A stretch of DNA of 64,000 bases. Source: Nigrospora sphaerica (lineage: Eukaryota; Ascomycota; Sordariomycetes; Amphisphaeriales; Apiosporaceae). Numbering within the stretch: the stretch's first letter is position 1; every line of letters begins with the position of its first letter. Below the pieces are notes generated by a model that saw nothing but the letters and a program-made list of their open reading frames with translations, searched no databases and was not told the origin of the DNA. The stretch spans positions 1,550,001 to 1,614,000 of the forward strand of contig JAGVVL010000025.1 in the NCBI GenBank assembly GCA_018287875.1. The letters run 5' to 3'. A program made the translations under genes and the position numbers. Below are positions 11,595 to 24,142 of this stretch, piece after piece.

Positions 11595-14500
11595 AGGCCC
11601 TCGCCGCGGAGCCGGCATGTCCCCCCCGGGTGGTAAAATGCGGGATCGCGGGATAAGGGCAAGGCTGCTTTTCCCTGGGCACAAGATGGGCCCAGGATAG
11701 ACGGCCCTTGCGAGTACCAACTTATTGCAATGTGTTTGAAGCGTCTTTCCGGCACTTCTAGCCGCTGTCTGTCAAAGGCTAGCCTGTGATGCCCGTTTTT
11801 GTTACCTGGGAGGAAGGTTGCGTTCTAGGATGCAAATGTCTCTTTTCCCTCCCAGGTAGAAGCCGTCTGCTCTTGCGTAAGTCCTATCTGTTTGCAAAGA
11901 TGAGTGGCAACATCACTCTAATACGTTTCGGTAAACATTGACCGGACACTTGATCTTCTCGGATACTGAGGAGACGAGGCCCCCCTAAGCTGTGGCCTCA
12001 CACTCTAACATACGGCCCTTGGGGTCACTATCATGAAACAGCGTAATGACGGGTCAGCCAGTTCGCGTCGCCGTACTGGTGGAAAGACGGAAGCAGGAGC
12101 CTGAGAAGCAGGCCGCGCGAGCTCCTTATGCAGAGGGCAAAAGCGAGCAGCTGGCCATTCTTATACCGCCGCACGTCTGCCACCTTGAATATCCACTTAG
12201 TATCCCACAGGTCTGCTTGGATGGAAACCCGTCAGGTCCTGCTGTTCCTCAGGGACGTCCCGGGATACTACCGCCGTCGTAGAGGACGTGCTGGATTCCT
12301 CGGGGGTCAGTTGGGGTCTCTATGCCCGTCTGCCTTTTCAGTCGAGAATGCCGATCGGTCGTGGGCTTCCTGGTGATCCGCGGGATGGCCCGGCGTCGCT
12401 GTGGCCCTTAACCGGACGGGCGAGGAAACCCAACGGGGCTACAATGAGCCAAGATACGGATTCGATCGTGGGGACTCTCTCGTCGTCGAATCGGCATCCC
12501 GCAACGAAAACGTTCCTCTCCTGTCCTTGTGTGGACCTAGCGCGTCAGGAACGGAGGTGTCCCCGGTGGCCGGATCCAAAGAGTCGGCCGTGAGCCGGGG
12601 CAACGTTCAAGCGAAACGGGCCTGTCATGTGCCTTCTCCGCGGGAGCGCCTACTTGAGCCGGAGTCGGCGTTGGGGGGGGGCCGGCAGTGGGGCCGATCG
12701 AGCAAAGTTGACAGCCACGACTGGCACAACTCGATCAAGCACCAGGTGCTCGGTTTAGAAGCACGGGAACGCGGTTTTGGTGGTGATGTTTTATGATTGC
12801 CTGGATCATGTCACGATCCGGATTTTGGGTTCGGGACTTTGGGAGGACTTCCCACCCGACAAGGGGATGTGCGTCCTGGAGGTGGTTTATCCGGTTACCC
12901 AATTTTCTATTGTGCAGCACCGTAGCAAGGCTAGAATTTACTCGACACATTGGCTAAAGCTGGATGTGTTAGTACTATCTATCATGCTTGTCCCAAAAAG
13001 ATATCCGTGTCGGCGATATGCTGCGGGTTGCGTCGTCTGGAGAGGGGCCCTGAAGCACGGAAACGGAACTCATTTCCAGCCACGGGGGTTTAATCACGTA
13101 CTACTGCTTTAGGTGGTGAAACGAGGGACGCAGAACTCTGGGGAAGAAGTTTGGTAGTGACGAAACCCCCCATTCCCATAGATCCGGGGTCTCTGGCCTT
13201 CGTCGGCGAATGTGTACCTAGTTTTCATCGCTGGGGCGCCGATGGACTCGGGTAGGCGCACGAAATCTCTCGCCGGCGATTGTATCTGGCCAATCGAACC
13301 AAGTTACGGAATGTCGGGGCTTGTCTTGCCAGTAGTGCTGGGGAGGAGATGGCGTATTTCCTTGGACTTCTACGTAGCACGGTTTCATGGCAGTGGGTTG
13401 AAGGTGAAATACAAAAAGTTGAGCAGACGGCTGGCCGGAGGTTTTCCTAGGGGCATCAGCCAATATTGGCCATCACAAGGGGCTACCTAGGGACCAAGTC
13501 TGCCAGTAGACAACAGAGACGGACCTTCCAATCCGGCACGGGAGAGTAGCAGTGCATGAAGGAGCTACTTGGACAACCCATGATTTATGCGAAGAATTGG
13601 ATTTACCCAGCGCATTCCTTCCAGCCACCGGGGCTCAGGTTAAGCTGACTGCCTTCAGCAAAAACCTCTAGGCACCCGTGCCTCCTTGGAAGACACGGGG
13701 GTTTCCGGAGCCAAGGCCTGCTGCGAGCCTCGCTTTCCGACCTACGCCCACAATCACACGACAGTAAAGGCTGCGTGCTTAGCTTCAATCCCTAAAGGGA
13801 GCCTTGGTGGGTCGCTTCGACATGGTGATTACAAATATGCCACGTTGTAATCCGTAGATGACAACAATAGGCGGGCTCACCCAGGAAATAGCACAACCGT
13901 GGCATTAATCCAACCCTGGCTGGGCTAGACAGTGCCACAAAGGACACTCCCATCTGTACGACGGCAGATCGCTGGTGTGACAGAAATACTCTTCGCAGCT
14001 TAAAAAGCCGAATGGAAGTGTCCAGAATGGGACTCCTGTAGCCACCAAGTGACCCGGCCCATCGCTGCGAATAGGACCTCGGGTGGCCTTAGAATAGAAA
14101 ACAAGTTCGCCACGGGCCAGTCTGAAGCCGCGTCCGCGCGTGCGTCACAAGACCCCGAGCAGGTTCTTGGGACTCTCAGGGTGACCAAAAAAGCGGGAGG
14201 CCCTCGGATTAAACTGAGAGATGGAAGGCCCGGGACCGAGGCAGCACACCCGGCAGGCAAGACGCGGTGGATTTTCCAGATCTTCTCACCCTTACAAGTG
14301 ACTGGTGGGACACATTTGGCTGGGACACGTGCATCCCCCGGCCGGTGGGAACGAAGTAGGCTGCAGTGGCGTCTTGCTGCGTACAGACACCGAGTTGAAC
14401 CACACCATCTCCGATCACGGATTCTCTTTCGGTGGGATCAGGGGTTGCGAAAGGGTGCCTGGAACGATGGTTCTTTAGCGCTGGTATGATTGTTGGTCAC

Positions 14501-16406
14501 CTTTCCGGCCTCGGGGGGTCATACGCGGCCAGCAGGTTCCTGAACCTCTCGACGGTAGATGGGCTGAGACGCGGCGGCTGTCCGGCCTATGACTGAGCAC
14601 CGGTCAGGAAATAGTCGGGAGTTTGATGGAGGGTGTTGGCCAGAGGCGCCATCGCACACCCGCCATTGCGAAATCGGCTTGGCGGTAGCCAGCTGAAAAG
14701 AGGCCTCATGGCCATGCGGCCCCAGCACACCACCCCCAAATTCCGGACCAAAACGCGCGCGCCGGCGCGGTTACCAGAGCTGATTCAGACAGACTTCATC
14801 CTGTCGTCTGACTTATCTCGCTTCCCTTGACACCCATGGCCGACAAAGTTTTATGCCAAGTTTACTAGGGGCTGGGCTCATTGTCGATACGACGCGCAAC
14901 ATACGCTGCTTCTCCGAAAGGGGTCGTAGTGCGGCTCAACTCTGTCTCTGTCTCTGCGCAGGTTGCACGTCGTCGTTGCTACGTCATGGCTCGGCGCGCA
15001 GGGAACCCGGGGAGTCCACCATGTCAGGAGCAGTCGTCCTCGTGCACTTTGTCCGTCAGCGAGCAGGGTCAAGCGGGGCACAGCCTTACAATGGCTGGGA
15101 ATATTGTTGCGATGTGTGGCTGTGGCCCGAGAAATAGGACCTCGGGAGCAGTGGGTTCGCCGCTAAGCCTCGCCGGCCGGACGCACGCGGTCATTCAATG
15201 ACATGGGGGCCCAAATCCATGTCGGACAGGAGGAGCGCAGCCACACCAGGAGAATGACGGGAGTCCCTGGGGAAGCCGAGGACCTCAGCCTTTGTGCCTG
15301 GAATTCGTTTCAAACAGAGGGTCGAGCAATACGGCAATTGAATGATTGGACTGGTCAATAAACGGGACCGACGGTTCGTGGCCAGTGTCTGCCTGGGTGG
15401 CAGCCGTCTCAGGGATCCCTGCGGTACGGATAGGGCTGATCGGTCGAGTTGCGCACTGACACTTTAGACGGAAACTGTGGAACAATGATTGTCGACTGTG
15501 TCTCGACCGCGTTCGTCGTCTTCGTCGTCGTCGTCGGTCCGTGGCCAGGACGAGGTGGCGTATCATGGGAAGCACGTTTGCGTGGTACCTGAGATGCCCT
15601 GGGACGGGTTACCTCCAAGGCATTTTCTGCGGCGGCCTCTTTGGGGGCCGCAGACTGGATCCTTCTGCAGCCTGTCAGATTTAAGCGTCAACAACTGACC
15701 AGGCTTGGCCTGGCGGTCGACAGACAGGGTAGACAGAATTGGGAGGGGGACCGTCGCAGTCGTCGCAAAGACGACGGAAGGGGATGGTGGCGGGCGCGGC
15801 GGCGAAAGGGCGGGCCAGTGAAATGGATCGGCATTGACAGGCCCGTCGACAGGCATGCAAAGGGGCGAGCGTTGTGAAGGAGAGAGAGTGTGTGTGTGTT
15901 TGTGTGACCAAGTGCATTGCGTGGCTGCTGCTGATGCGACGGCTCCGCCTGGTCGAAGACTGGCGATGACGGGCTGTTGCGTTACCTCTGCCATTTACAA
16001 CACGCACTCTGGCGGCGCTACTAACAGGAACGCGGGCGGGAAAAGACGGCTATCACGGGATCGGGGCTGCCAATGCTGCAATTCATCGGGGTCGAACTGG
16101 CATGAGACAGTATGCAAGCGAAACCATGCCCCGTCAAGAAGAGTCATAGTATTTCCACTTGGTTGCCTGCAGGCAGCATTTCTTGCACCCAATGCGGCAC
16201 GTGGACTCGCGCACCGGCGACGTTCTGCAACGGGTGGGGTTGCCGATCAGTACTACCTTAGGTGCCTATATCCATCTCACCTAGGTCAAGGTCAGTACAC
16301 CTACACAGGGTTGCCTGGGCGTGGGAGGCGTGCAAGTGAGGTAGGTCGTCAGCCGTTGGTTTGGTGGGACTCGTCTAGAGGCTGTATCGTCTGTTGGGGT
16401 TACCTA

Positions 16407-16440
16407 TTGTGTGTGTGTGTGTGTTTGTGTGTGTGCGTAT
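16407..16440. repeat. (TG)n microsatellite, imperfect
   Basis: A run of TG units is interrupted by one TTTG and ends in TGCGTA. Confidence 0.8.
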
Positions 16441-18136
16441 ATCTGCATTCTTGCTGCATTGACCTCGGTCACCCATCTTGGCGACGGGACGGCGGGGGCT
16501 GCATCGATTCCACACGGGCTGCCAATGCGAGCGATGGGCTGGACGCGAGATTCCATGGTGGCTCGTTATCGCTTGTCTAGATTTCCAACCGGCATCTTAG
16601 CTGCCCTGGGGGGGGCGAAGCAAACAATGGGCTGGGGCAGTGGAGGCGCCGCTAACCCTCGAAGGCCGGACGGGCGAAGTTGGAGCTGCCCGGAATCCAG
16701 CCGACTGACTACGGACTGGATAGGGCAAACTACTCGCGACTAGCTTCTGCGGCAAGCAAGTCATCATCATCGTGGGTTGCGGGAACGGGACTGCCCCTCT
16801 CCGGCACCGCCTCACCGAAGTCCTAGGCAAGTAAGTGAGGAATCGGACGGCGTGGGTTGCCTGTCGACAGGCCCAGGCCCGGGTAATGACATACATCCAT
16901 CCATCTCCAACCCATCTACGCTTTGCTTTGGTCCGAGGTCTGCGGGTGACGGGCGAACCACGCGGAACCAAGCCACCAGGCATCCAGTGACGGCCCCGGA
17001 TCTGCTGCGTAATACTTCGTAGGGCGTCGCTTCACGACCCACACTCGATAGACTCGAAGGTCCGAGGGGGTGCCAGCCCCGCTAGGACACGGCCAGTGAC
17101 TCAATGAACGAGGGAACGAGAGCTAGCGGGCGTGGTATGGAATACCAGCACTGCGGATTCCGCTTTCAACCCTCCATCCCATCCCATCCCATCGAGGCCA
17201 CATCTCACCCCAGGTTTCGCGTCGCGTGGCCCGCGCGGCGCGTCTTTGCCCTCCTCTCCCATTCCTTTCGGCGACCCGTTCCAATTCTACGGCATTCTGA
17301 AAGGGCCGCGTTGGCGCTCCGTCTCGGATTGCGCTTCTCTGGCCAACCATGACAATGAGCGGCCAGACGCATTAACTCGCAAGCGCCCTTTGCTATTCTT
17401 GTCTGGCGCCCGTGCCTCTGGCTGGACACCCAGTTTACCGGGACTGTGGGGTGTTGCAATGGATGGGGACGGGGACGGTGGCCGCAGGCCGTGGCCCGTT
17501 TGCATGTTTCGGACAATCGCTGGCCCTTTCTCGCGACACCCTCGCCGGGCCGGCGCTCGACAGACTTTGGCCCCCTTCCACCCCCCCCCGGACGGGCTCC
17601 CTCCAATATGAGGCTGAGAGAGAGCGACTAGGACGGGCAGTGGTCCTGGGGCCGGAAGGATTTTCTCATCCTGAAGGGGTGGTGGTGCATGATTACCCCT
17701 TGCGGTCCTGTCCCACAGCTCCGCCCCCATCTATTCAAAGTCCTACAGACTCGAGCCTCCCTCTCTCTCCGGCCGAAGCAGCGCCTGCCAGGGGCCTCAG
17801 GGTCCGCTAGTCCCTGGAGGGTGTGAATCATCGTTCCTTCGGCCACCCTTTTCGGGGTTAGTTGGTAAGGCATTCCAGGCTGCCACAGCTTGACAGGGGT
17901 GCTGGCGACGATTGGATGTGCGACAGGGGAGGGGGTGTGGATGTACGAGCGATTGCATGGGCGACGGTACAGCCACGCTCCTCCACCACCCGCAGCGTCT
18001 CTCATATCGTCACCGGCGATATCCTACATGTCCTTGAGCCTCGCTCCGTCGAGGCTCCAAAGTACTTAAACACTTGGCCCTCCCCTTCGTGGCCTTACCG
18101 TCTGCCTCACATCCACCCACCCAAGATCCCACACAA

Positions 18137-18145
18137 CATATAAAC
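18137..18145 (+). promoter_or_regulatory. TATA-like element
   Basis: The sequence CATATAAAC lies about 370 bp upstream of the ATG at 18512. The distance would require a leader of roughly 300 nt, which is plausible in this group. Confidence 0.35.
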
Positions 18146-18511
18146 CCTTGAGGTGCCTCATCTCACACACGCATCCCTCCTTCCTCACTCCCCACCCACA
18201 GGTACATATATCTGCTCTCACCTCTTCACACCACGACATCTCCCTTACGGATGTCATGCCTTTAAGGACCCACGAGAAACCCCGATTATATTGCAACCTC
18301 ATCTGTGACTCGGCCGATTGACGACGCAGCTGTGGCATCAGTACCCGAAGCCATCGTGATCAACAACACCATCTCAAAGTCCCGGCGCAGCCGTGAAACA
18401 CAACCCTTCCACACTTACACACACCGCGAGAGGCCGTCCCGCCCTCGACCCCAAGTCGTTCAACCCCACCCACCGCGCCTCCAGCGCTCTTCTACGTTAA
18501 ACACCGACACC

Positions 18512-19306
18512 ATGTGCGAGAAGCACCTCTACACGTACGACTCGGCCACGGGCGTCGAGAAGTTCACCGACCGCAAGCTCTGCTCTCATGCGGCGCACGG
18601 CAAGACATGCACGAGAACCCAGGAGTACCGACACCCCCACAACGAGACTCCATTCCCGGCGCACGCGCCGGCCAGGGTGCCACCGTCGCCGCCGCTGTCT
18701 GACGCCTCGCTCCACGGGCACTCGGGCAGCGACAGGTCTTACCAGTACATCAACGGCGCCAGAGTCATCGTGAGCCACAAGTCGTCCCACCGCTCGAGGC
18801 GCAACACCCTTGAGGTGCCCGCAACTTACATCCCGCGCACCACACCACCGCACTCACCACCGCGGCCCTATGTGGTCCAACCGGCTGCGCCGCCCAGCCC
18901 GACCTACTACGACCGGCCTCCGCGCTACTACCCGCCGAGCCCGGAGGTCCACTACGAGCCCAACGTGACGCGCACGCGCCGTCGCAGCCAGAGCCAGAGC
19001 CGCTACGACGCCGACGAGGTGCGTCGGCTGCGCCGGGACCTGGAGGTGACGAAGGAGGTGCTGCGACAGGAGAAGGTGCAAAGCAAGATCGACAAGCAGA
19101 ACAAGATGATTGCCAACCGGCCCCCCATGACCCGGCTCCCTGCGGCGCCGCCTGCTCCCCAGCCTGTGCGCTACCGGCGCGGATCCGTCTCCATCCCGGC
19201 CACCGACCTTCGCCGCGTTCACTTCGACACCCAGGAGGCTGAGAACGAGGCGCAGCGCGAGCGGCTGAAGGCGCGCCTGGAGCGCCCGCACGGCTACGGA
19301 TACTGA
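18512..19306 (+). CDS. Unrecognised disordered basic protein, single exon
   Basis: This frame codes for 264 aa that I do not recognise. I chose the ATG at 18512 because it has a good context (CACCATG) and begins a compositionally coherent protein; the frame is open further upstream to 18305. The N-terminus has a Cys/His-rich patch (C2, H5, C24, H26, H29, C33) that could bind a metal. The middle, roughly residues 50-160, is rich in proline, serine, tyrosine and arginine and surely disordered. Residues about 170-205 (DADEVRRLRRDLEVTKEVLR) are charged and predicted coiled coil. The C-terminus is again basic. Codon use is GC-rich like neighbouring real genes, and a TATA-like site and C-rich leader precede it. 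No introns, signal peptide or membrane segments are visible. Confidence 0.7.
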   Translation: MCEKHLYTYDSATGVEKFTDRKLCSHAAHGKTCTRTQEYRHPHNETPFPAHAPARVPPSPPLSDASLHGHSGSDRSYQYINGARVIVSHKSSHRSRRNTLEVPATYIPRTTPPHSPPRPYVVQPAAPPSPTYYDRPPRYYPPSPEVHYEPNVTRTRRRSQSQSRYDADEVRRLRRDLEVTKEVLRQEKVQSKIDKQNKMIANRPPMTRLPAAPPAPQPVRYRRGSVSIPATDLRRVHFDTQEAENEAQRERLKARLERPHGYGY

Positions 19307-22021
19307 AGAAGGGGGAGTGGATGATATAGATGTATGACTTGGTGTAATGGGGAAGGCGTTTTGGGTATACCACAAACAGGGGCGCGGATACCGCGCGATG
19401 TCGATTTTGGGTCTGGATTTGGTGTCTTTAGTCTTCACCTTGGGATTGGACGATGGATTTCCTTTAGTTGGGAGAGCGGCCAAGGAAGCGAACTTTGATA
19501 CCGGGCATTAGCACGCAAACCCTCCGTTTAGATAGGATCATGAATACACCATTGGTCAAAAACTCGCCGGACTGAAATCCATTCCTGTCACGCCGTGCCA
19601 ACGACCGTCAAGATGTCTCGGTTCCTCCAACGCTGTCTTGGAGGCTCGCCTGCCTGTCCGCCTTTAGCAACCCAAGACTTGCTGCAGTCAGTCTCCTCGA
19701 CGACACACGACGGACCAACGGCTGGAGGGGAAACAGCGCGGGCAGGGTTCGGTAAGCGTGACCGCCGGACTCATCGTAGGCCCTTCCACCGACCGGGTGA
19801 CGACAGCATGAAGTCGCCAGGACCGCCTCGCCGTGTCGGCTCTGGGCCTGTCTGCCACCTGCATCCCTCGCAGACTGAGTCACTCGATACGCATGCAGAT
19901 GGAAGAAAGCGTGCCAAGATGCCAGCGTCCACGGCAGCCCCGCCCCCGTAAAAGACCCCTGGGCCCAGATGAGCACCGACTGACCTCCCCTCCCACTCTG
20001 CTTTTGCCTCTGGCTCTCCCCTCACGACGGGCACTTGCATGGTGGTCGGAGCCGTCGTTGCCATTTGCCAATTCCCCACCCCCCACGATTGGCGGGGCGC
20101 TGACGTTGTGATTGGTGGGCTGGTGCGAACGGCTTGATCGTTGTTTCCCCCCACCACCACCGTTGCTGCCTACGTTCGCCGTACTCATTGATGATTGCTC
20201 GGATCTTGTGTCCCACTGTTCCCAGGCTTCCACGATTACCCCCCCATATCTTCTTCTATTGACACCCTCGGGTGCCGTGACGAGACGTGTGGCCTGCTCG
20301 TCCAATGCCCTCCGGGGAGAAAAAAAACTTTTCGCTCCTCTGTCGCCATCCCCGTGCTCCGCAACCGGCCTAGTTCGCCGACCCGTGGCGCGCGCCTGCA
20401 AGGCCTCCATCATCATCGTCAAGAAGGGGGGGCCTTCAAAGCCGAGCCACCATGGCCCGTCGGGGCCCCTTCATCGTGGATCTAGATCCATCCCTCCTAC
20501 TCCTAGCTTTCCTTGTGCCCCGGTTTCGCCCGTCCCGTGGTCCTACGCTACTCACCCAGCAGTGTGGAGGCGGCAAGCGGTAGTCGAAAACGACCGCCCG
20601 CATTCCCTGACGCCGCTGCAAACGATGGGAAAAAAGAACAGGGAGGCGCGCGACCCGTCGCATACACCGAACCCACGCCGATGACTAATTTGCCGACACT
20701 TGTTTTACCCATCCCGTCCCAGGATTAGCAGACCGCGGATGCACATACACCCTACTTGGGTGAGGTCGTTCGCATTCTCGGTGGAGCGGCAACAGTCATG
20801 GCCATGGCTGCCTGGACGCCACAAATCGAGGCGCTCGTGTATGACCAATGGCGCCGATTTTGGGGGAGGGGGCTGGGGTTTGCTAACGGCAGTCGACGCA
20901 GCCGCTTACAAGCATCCATTCGATTTCGGCCCCGACCTTTGTCTGCACCCTTTGGCCTCGAGTCTTTGTCCGGCTCCTGTCCGCATGCATTGATGAGAGA
21001 TTCTTCAGATGCCAGGGTGCACCTCACACACTATCCAACAGAGGCCGTATTCGAATCCCCGATGATCGGGTACCTCGGAAGATACTACATGTAATCGCGT
21101 CTTGCGGGCACTTAGGTGCCCATGGCATGAGTTTGCAGAAGCCGGCAGCGCGCAAAGTCGTGACGACCGTCTACTCCGGATCTGCTGGTTTAAAGAAGCG
21201 ATTGAAAGCAGCAGCGCATTCACCATTGGTTACTCATATCTTCAAAGACCGTCATGTATGTGCCCGGTGCGAATTCTGGCGTAACCCGTCACTACAGCCC
21301 CGAAATTCTGCTCTCCGCCCGATGCATGATGCCGAAGCTACTGAAGGGGATATTGTTCATGGTAGCTCAAGGAGTACATAGCCGTCAACTCCTGGCGTAG
21401 TCACCATCGTCGCGCCCATGGAAAGCCCGGACAAGCAAAACGAGACGGACGACCAAGCGATGGGGGGGAAGGGGGCGCTCGACCAGCGGATACAGCAAGG
21501 CAACGTTTTGGAGACCAGTCCTGAGCGCCGGACCCTTCACCAGTCCGGGCCACCGCTAAATGTTTCTTGCCTTATCCATCAGGGCCGCTCCCCACAACGG
21601 CCCGCTGCCCGGGGAGAGAAGTCCGTCCAGCTCCTCGGCCAAGACCCCGAAAACAGCAAGTCGCTAGAGCCATAAGGTTGTAGTCCACAGTTACCCCTGT
21701 TGCCCCCTCCACTTCCGGGCCCGGGGTCACGATTCCGCCGCCGAGGTTATCGCGACCCCGGCCGCAACGGGACTTCGCCGAACGTAACCCGGTACCATAC
21801 GGCCCATAAATTGCTACACTGAGCCTTGCCAGCATCCGTGTTCCACCATTATACCAGGTCCCCGGGTCAGGAGGCATGAGCGTGCGGGGCTGGGGAACGA
21901 GAAATGTCGACTACTTAAACGGCGGGTTCCCCTGGGTCCCGGCTGGGCTAGAAAGACAGCTCGGGTGCTTTTTAAAACAGCGGGAGCATCTTTTGGCGCA
22001 GCAACTACAAAAATCTTCAAG
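19307..22021. other. Gene-free stretch, 2.7 kb
   Basis: Open frames here are short and proline/serine-rich without domains. The last part is the promoter of the Rossmann-fold gene at 22,022. I see nothing else to annotate. Confidence 0.5.
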
Positions 22022-23305
22022 ATGATCAACATATTCATGTAAGGCCTCGTTGCCGGCCGTTCCGCGAGCACCCGACTGACGCTCTGCTAGGATTGGGGCG
22101 ACGGGCCATGTTGGCGGCGCCGTCCTGGACCTCATCGTGCGGGAGATGCCCGACGTGGCACTGACGGCGCTGGTCCGGACGCAGAAGCAAGCCAAGCTCG
22201 TGAACGCCAAGTACGCCGAGGTCCGGTGTCTCGTGGGCCATCTCGGGAGCTTCGAGCTGCTCACGAGCGCCAGCCGCGAGGCCGATATCGTCATCAACTG
22301 CGGGCCCGACATCACGCACGACAAGGGCATCGAGGCCGTGCTGGACGGGCTACGGGATCGCCCCGGGCGGCCCCGGCCCTACTACCTCCACACTTCGGGC
22401 GCCTACCTCATCTGCAATTTGCAGAGTCCCTGCGGCGAGCTCGAGGACCGCGTCTGGGACGACATCGAAGACATCGAGCAACTCATCTCGATGCCCGACT
22501 CGGCCACGCACGCCGTCACCGACAAGGTAAAACACACTCGAATTGTTCCTTCCCGTGGCCACTTGCGTGTCCTTTCTTGCACCATCGGGGAAAAGTGATG
22601 GGGGGCTGACGCTCAGATTTTCCCCCTTTCCCACAGCTCGTTCGCGCGGCCGCCCCCGAGGTCAACGTGGCCATTGTCGCGCCCGGCGGCGTCGGCGGCA
22701 TGAGCCCCTCTGTCTCGCACCCGACGCCCATCTCGATGGCGGCCATTTTCTCGACGGCGCGGGCCTTCGGGTCCGGCTTCCAGGTGGGCGCGGGCGCCAA
22801 CTGCATGGCCATGATCGACACGCGGGACCTGGCGCGCATGTACCGGATCCTGCTGGACGACGCCGCCGCGGCGCTCGGTGGCGAGGGCGGCGGCGACGGG
22901 GCGGCGGCGCCTCGGCCCTTCCCGCTCTGGGGCCCGCGGGCCTACTACTTCGGGTCGGCCGAGGATTCGGTGTCGTGGGCGTCGCTCCAGGCGACGCTGG
23001 CGCCGCTGCTGGCGCGGCACGGCGTCGTGGGGAGTGCCGACGTGGCCTCGGCCACCGTGGCCGACATCGCCCGTCGCGCCATCGCTGGCGACGCCTACGA
23101 CCCCGATGCCCCGCCCCCGCCCGCCGACTCGTGGGCCATGCACATCGCCTACGGCTTCGGCGCCAACCTGCGCGTCCGCGCCTCGCGCATGCGCCGCCTC
23201 GGCTGGGAGCCGCGCTACGTCCCCGTCGCCGCCGGCTACGAAGATGTCGTGCCCCGGTACATCCGCATCGAGAAGGCCCAGCTAGCCGCCGCCCCCGCGT
23301 CATGA
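22022..23305 (+). CDS. NAD(P)-binding Rossmann protein, atypical SDR / NmrA-like, three exons
   Basis: Exons are 22022-22038, 22091-22526 and 22637-23305, giving 373 aa. The first exon has only 17 nt and its split ATG codon joins to give MINIFMIGATGHVGGAV, a textbook nucleotide-binding strand with GATGHVGG at residues 8-15. The central part (INCGPDITHDKGIEAVLDGL, then YYLHTSGAYL) is typical of extended or atypical short-chain dehydrogenases that sense or use NAD(P). The classical YxxxK pair is not obvious, so it may be a redox sensor rather than an enzyme. The C-terminal third is Ala/Gly/Pro-rich and GC-rich. It is transcribed away from the DUF3237 gene's 3' end. The substrate is unknown. Confidence 0.85.
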
Positions 23306-24142
23306 GAGGGTTGGGGATGAGGGGAGGTGGAGAACAGGCAATGCCAATTGAGATACGGTCCTAAGGAACTGAGGGACTCCGAGCCAGTGAAGAAAGTGTA
23401 ATCTTCACACGTGCTTTGGAAATTCCGGCATGGCTGGCGACCGGGATGCCATGGGGCTTCGTCCACCGATGACCGCGGGGTCTGTGAGTGCGGCTCGGTC
23501 CTCCTACGTTACGTCGGCAGTGATCATCTGACTCCTGAGTCTACGTACCTAGGTAGGTGCTGCCTGCACGGGACTCTTTTACTACAGGACCTCGGTGAAT
23601 AGGATTCAGAGTGTTCCTGAGGAGATTGGTACTTACAGATATATATGATACCCATGGTCCCGGACCCGCATCCAGTCGTTCCCTATACTCAATCCCCGGC
23701 ACTTGCTATCGTACCCATAGATATTCTATAACATATACCAACGGAAGACAAGGCGTTACGTCTCCGTCAGGCTCTGATATTCCAGCCTCTCGAAGAAACG
23801 GGGTGAAAAATGCAGGCCGACGGGCCTCGCTCGGTCTATCATAAAACACTCCCCGCCTACCGAACTCTCCAAAGGCACCCGTTTCTAATCGTGAGCAGCA
23901 TCAGGCCATAACGCCTGCCCTCTGCATCAAGCACTCAAAAGCAAGTCCTGTCTTTATCCCACTTACTCCACGCAGCCGTCGGCATTTACGAGATGCGGTA
24001 CGCACTACGAATGTATTAGCCCATGGCCATGGAAAAAGGGGCTATGACAACCGTCCCCCCGATAAGAAGCGCTTTTGTGATGGAGAGCGAAGCGGGTGAG
24101 AGAAAGAAAGAATAGGGGGGAGAGAGGGGGAAGAAGGGAGAC
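23306..24142. other. Intergenic region between convergent genes
   Basis: This stretch lies between the 3' ends of the plus-strand Rossmann gene and the minus-strand DUF3237 gene. It contains a CCTAGGTAGGT motif near 23,549 and no gene. Confidence 0.5.

Larger units (their letters stand above)
11595..18511. other. 6.9-kb gene-free region
   Basis: No domain-bearing frame is visible on either strand. It holds TG-rich simple sequence near 15,888-15,906 and 16,407-16,440. From about 18,100 it becomes the promoter of the next gene, with a TATA-like site and C-rich leader. Confidence 0.5.

Noticed and set aside
10760..11755. 331-codon minus frame opposite the deaminase gene
   Set aside because: It is antisense to exons with intact catalytic motifs; it is open because of GC-rich third positions.
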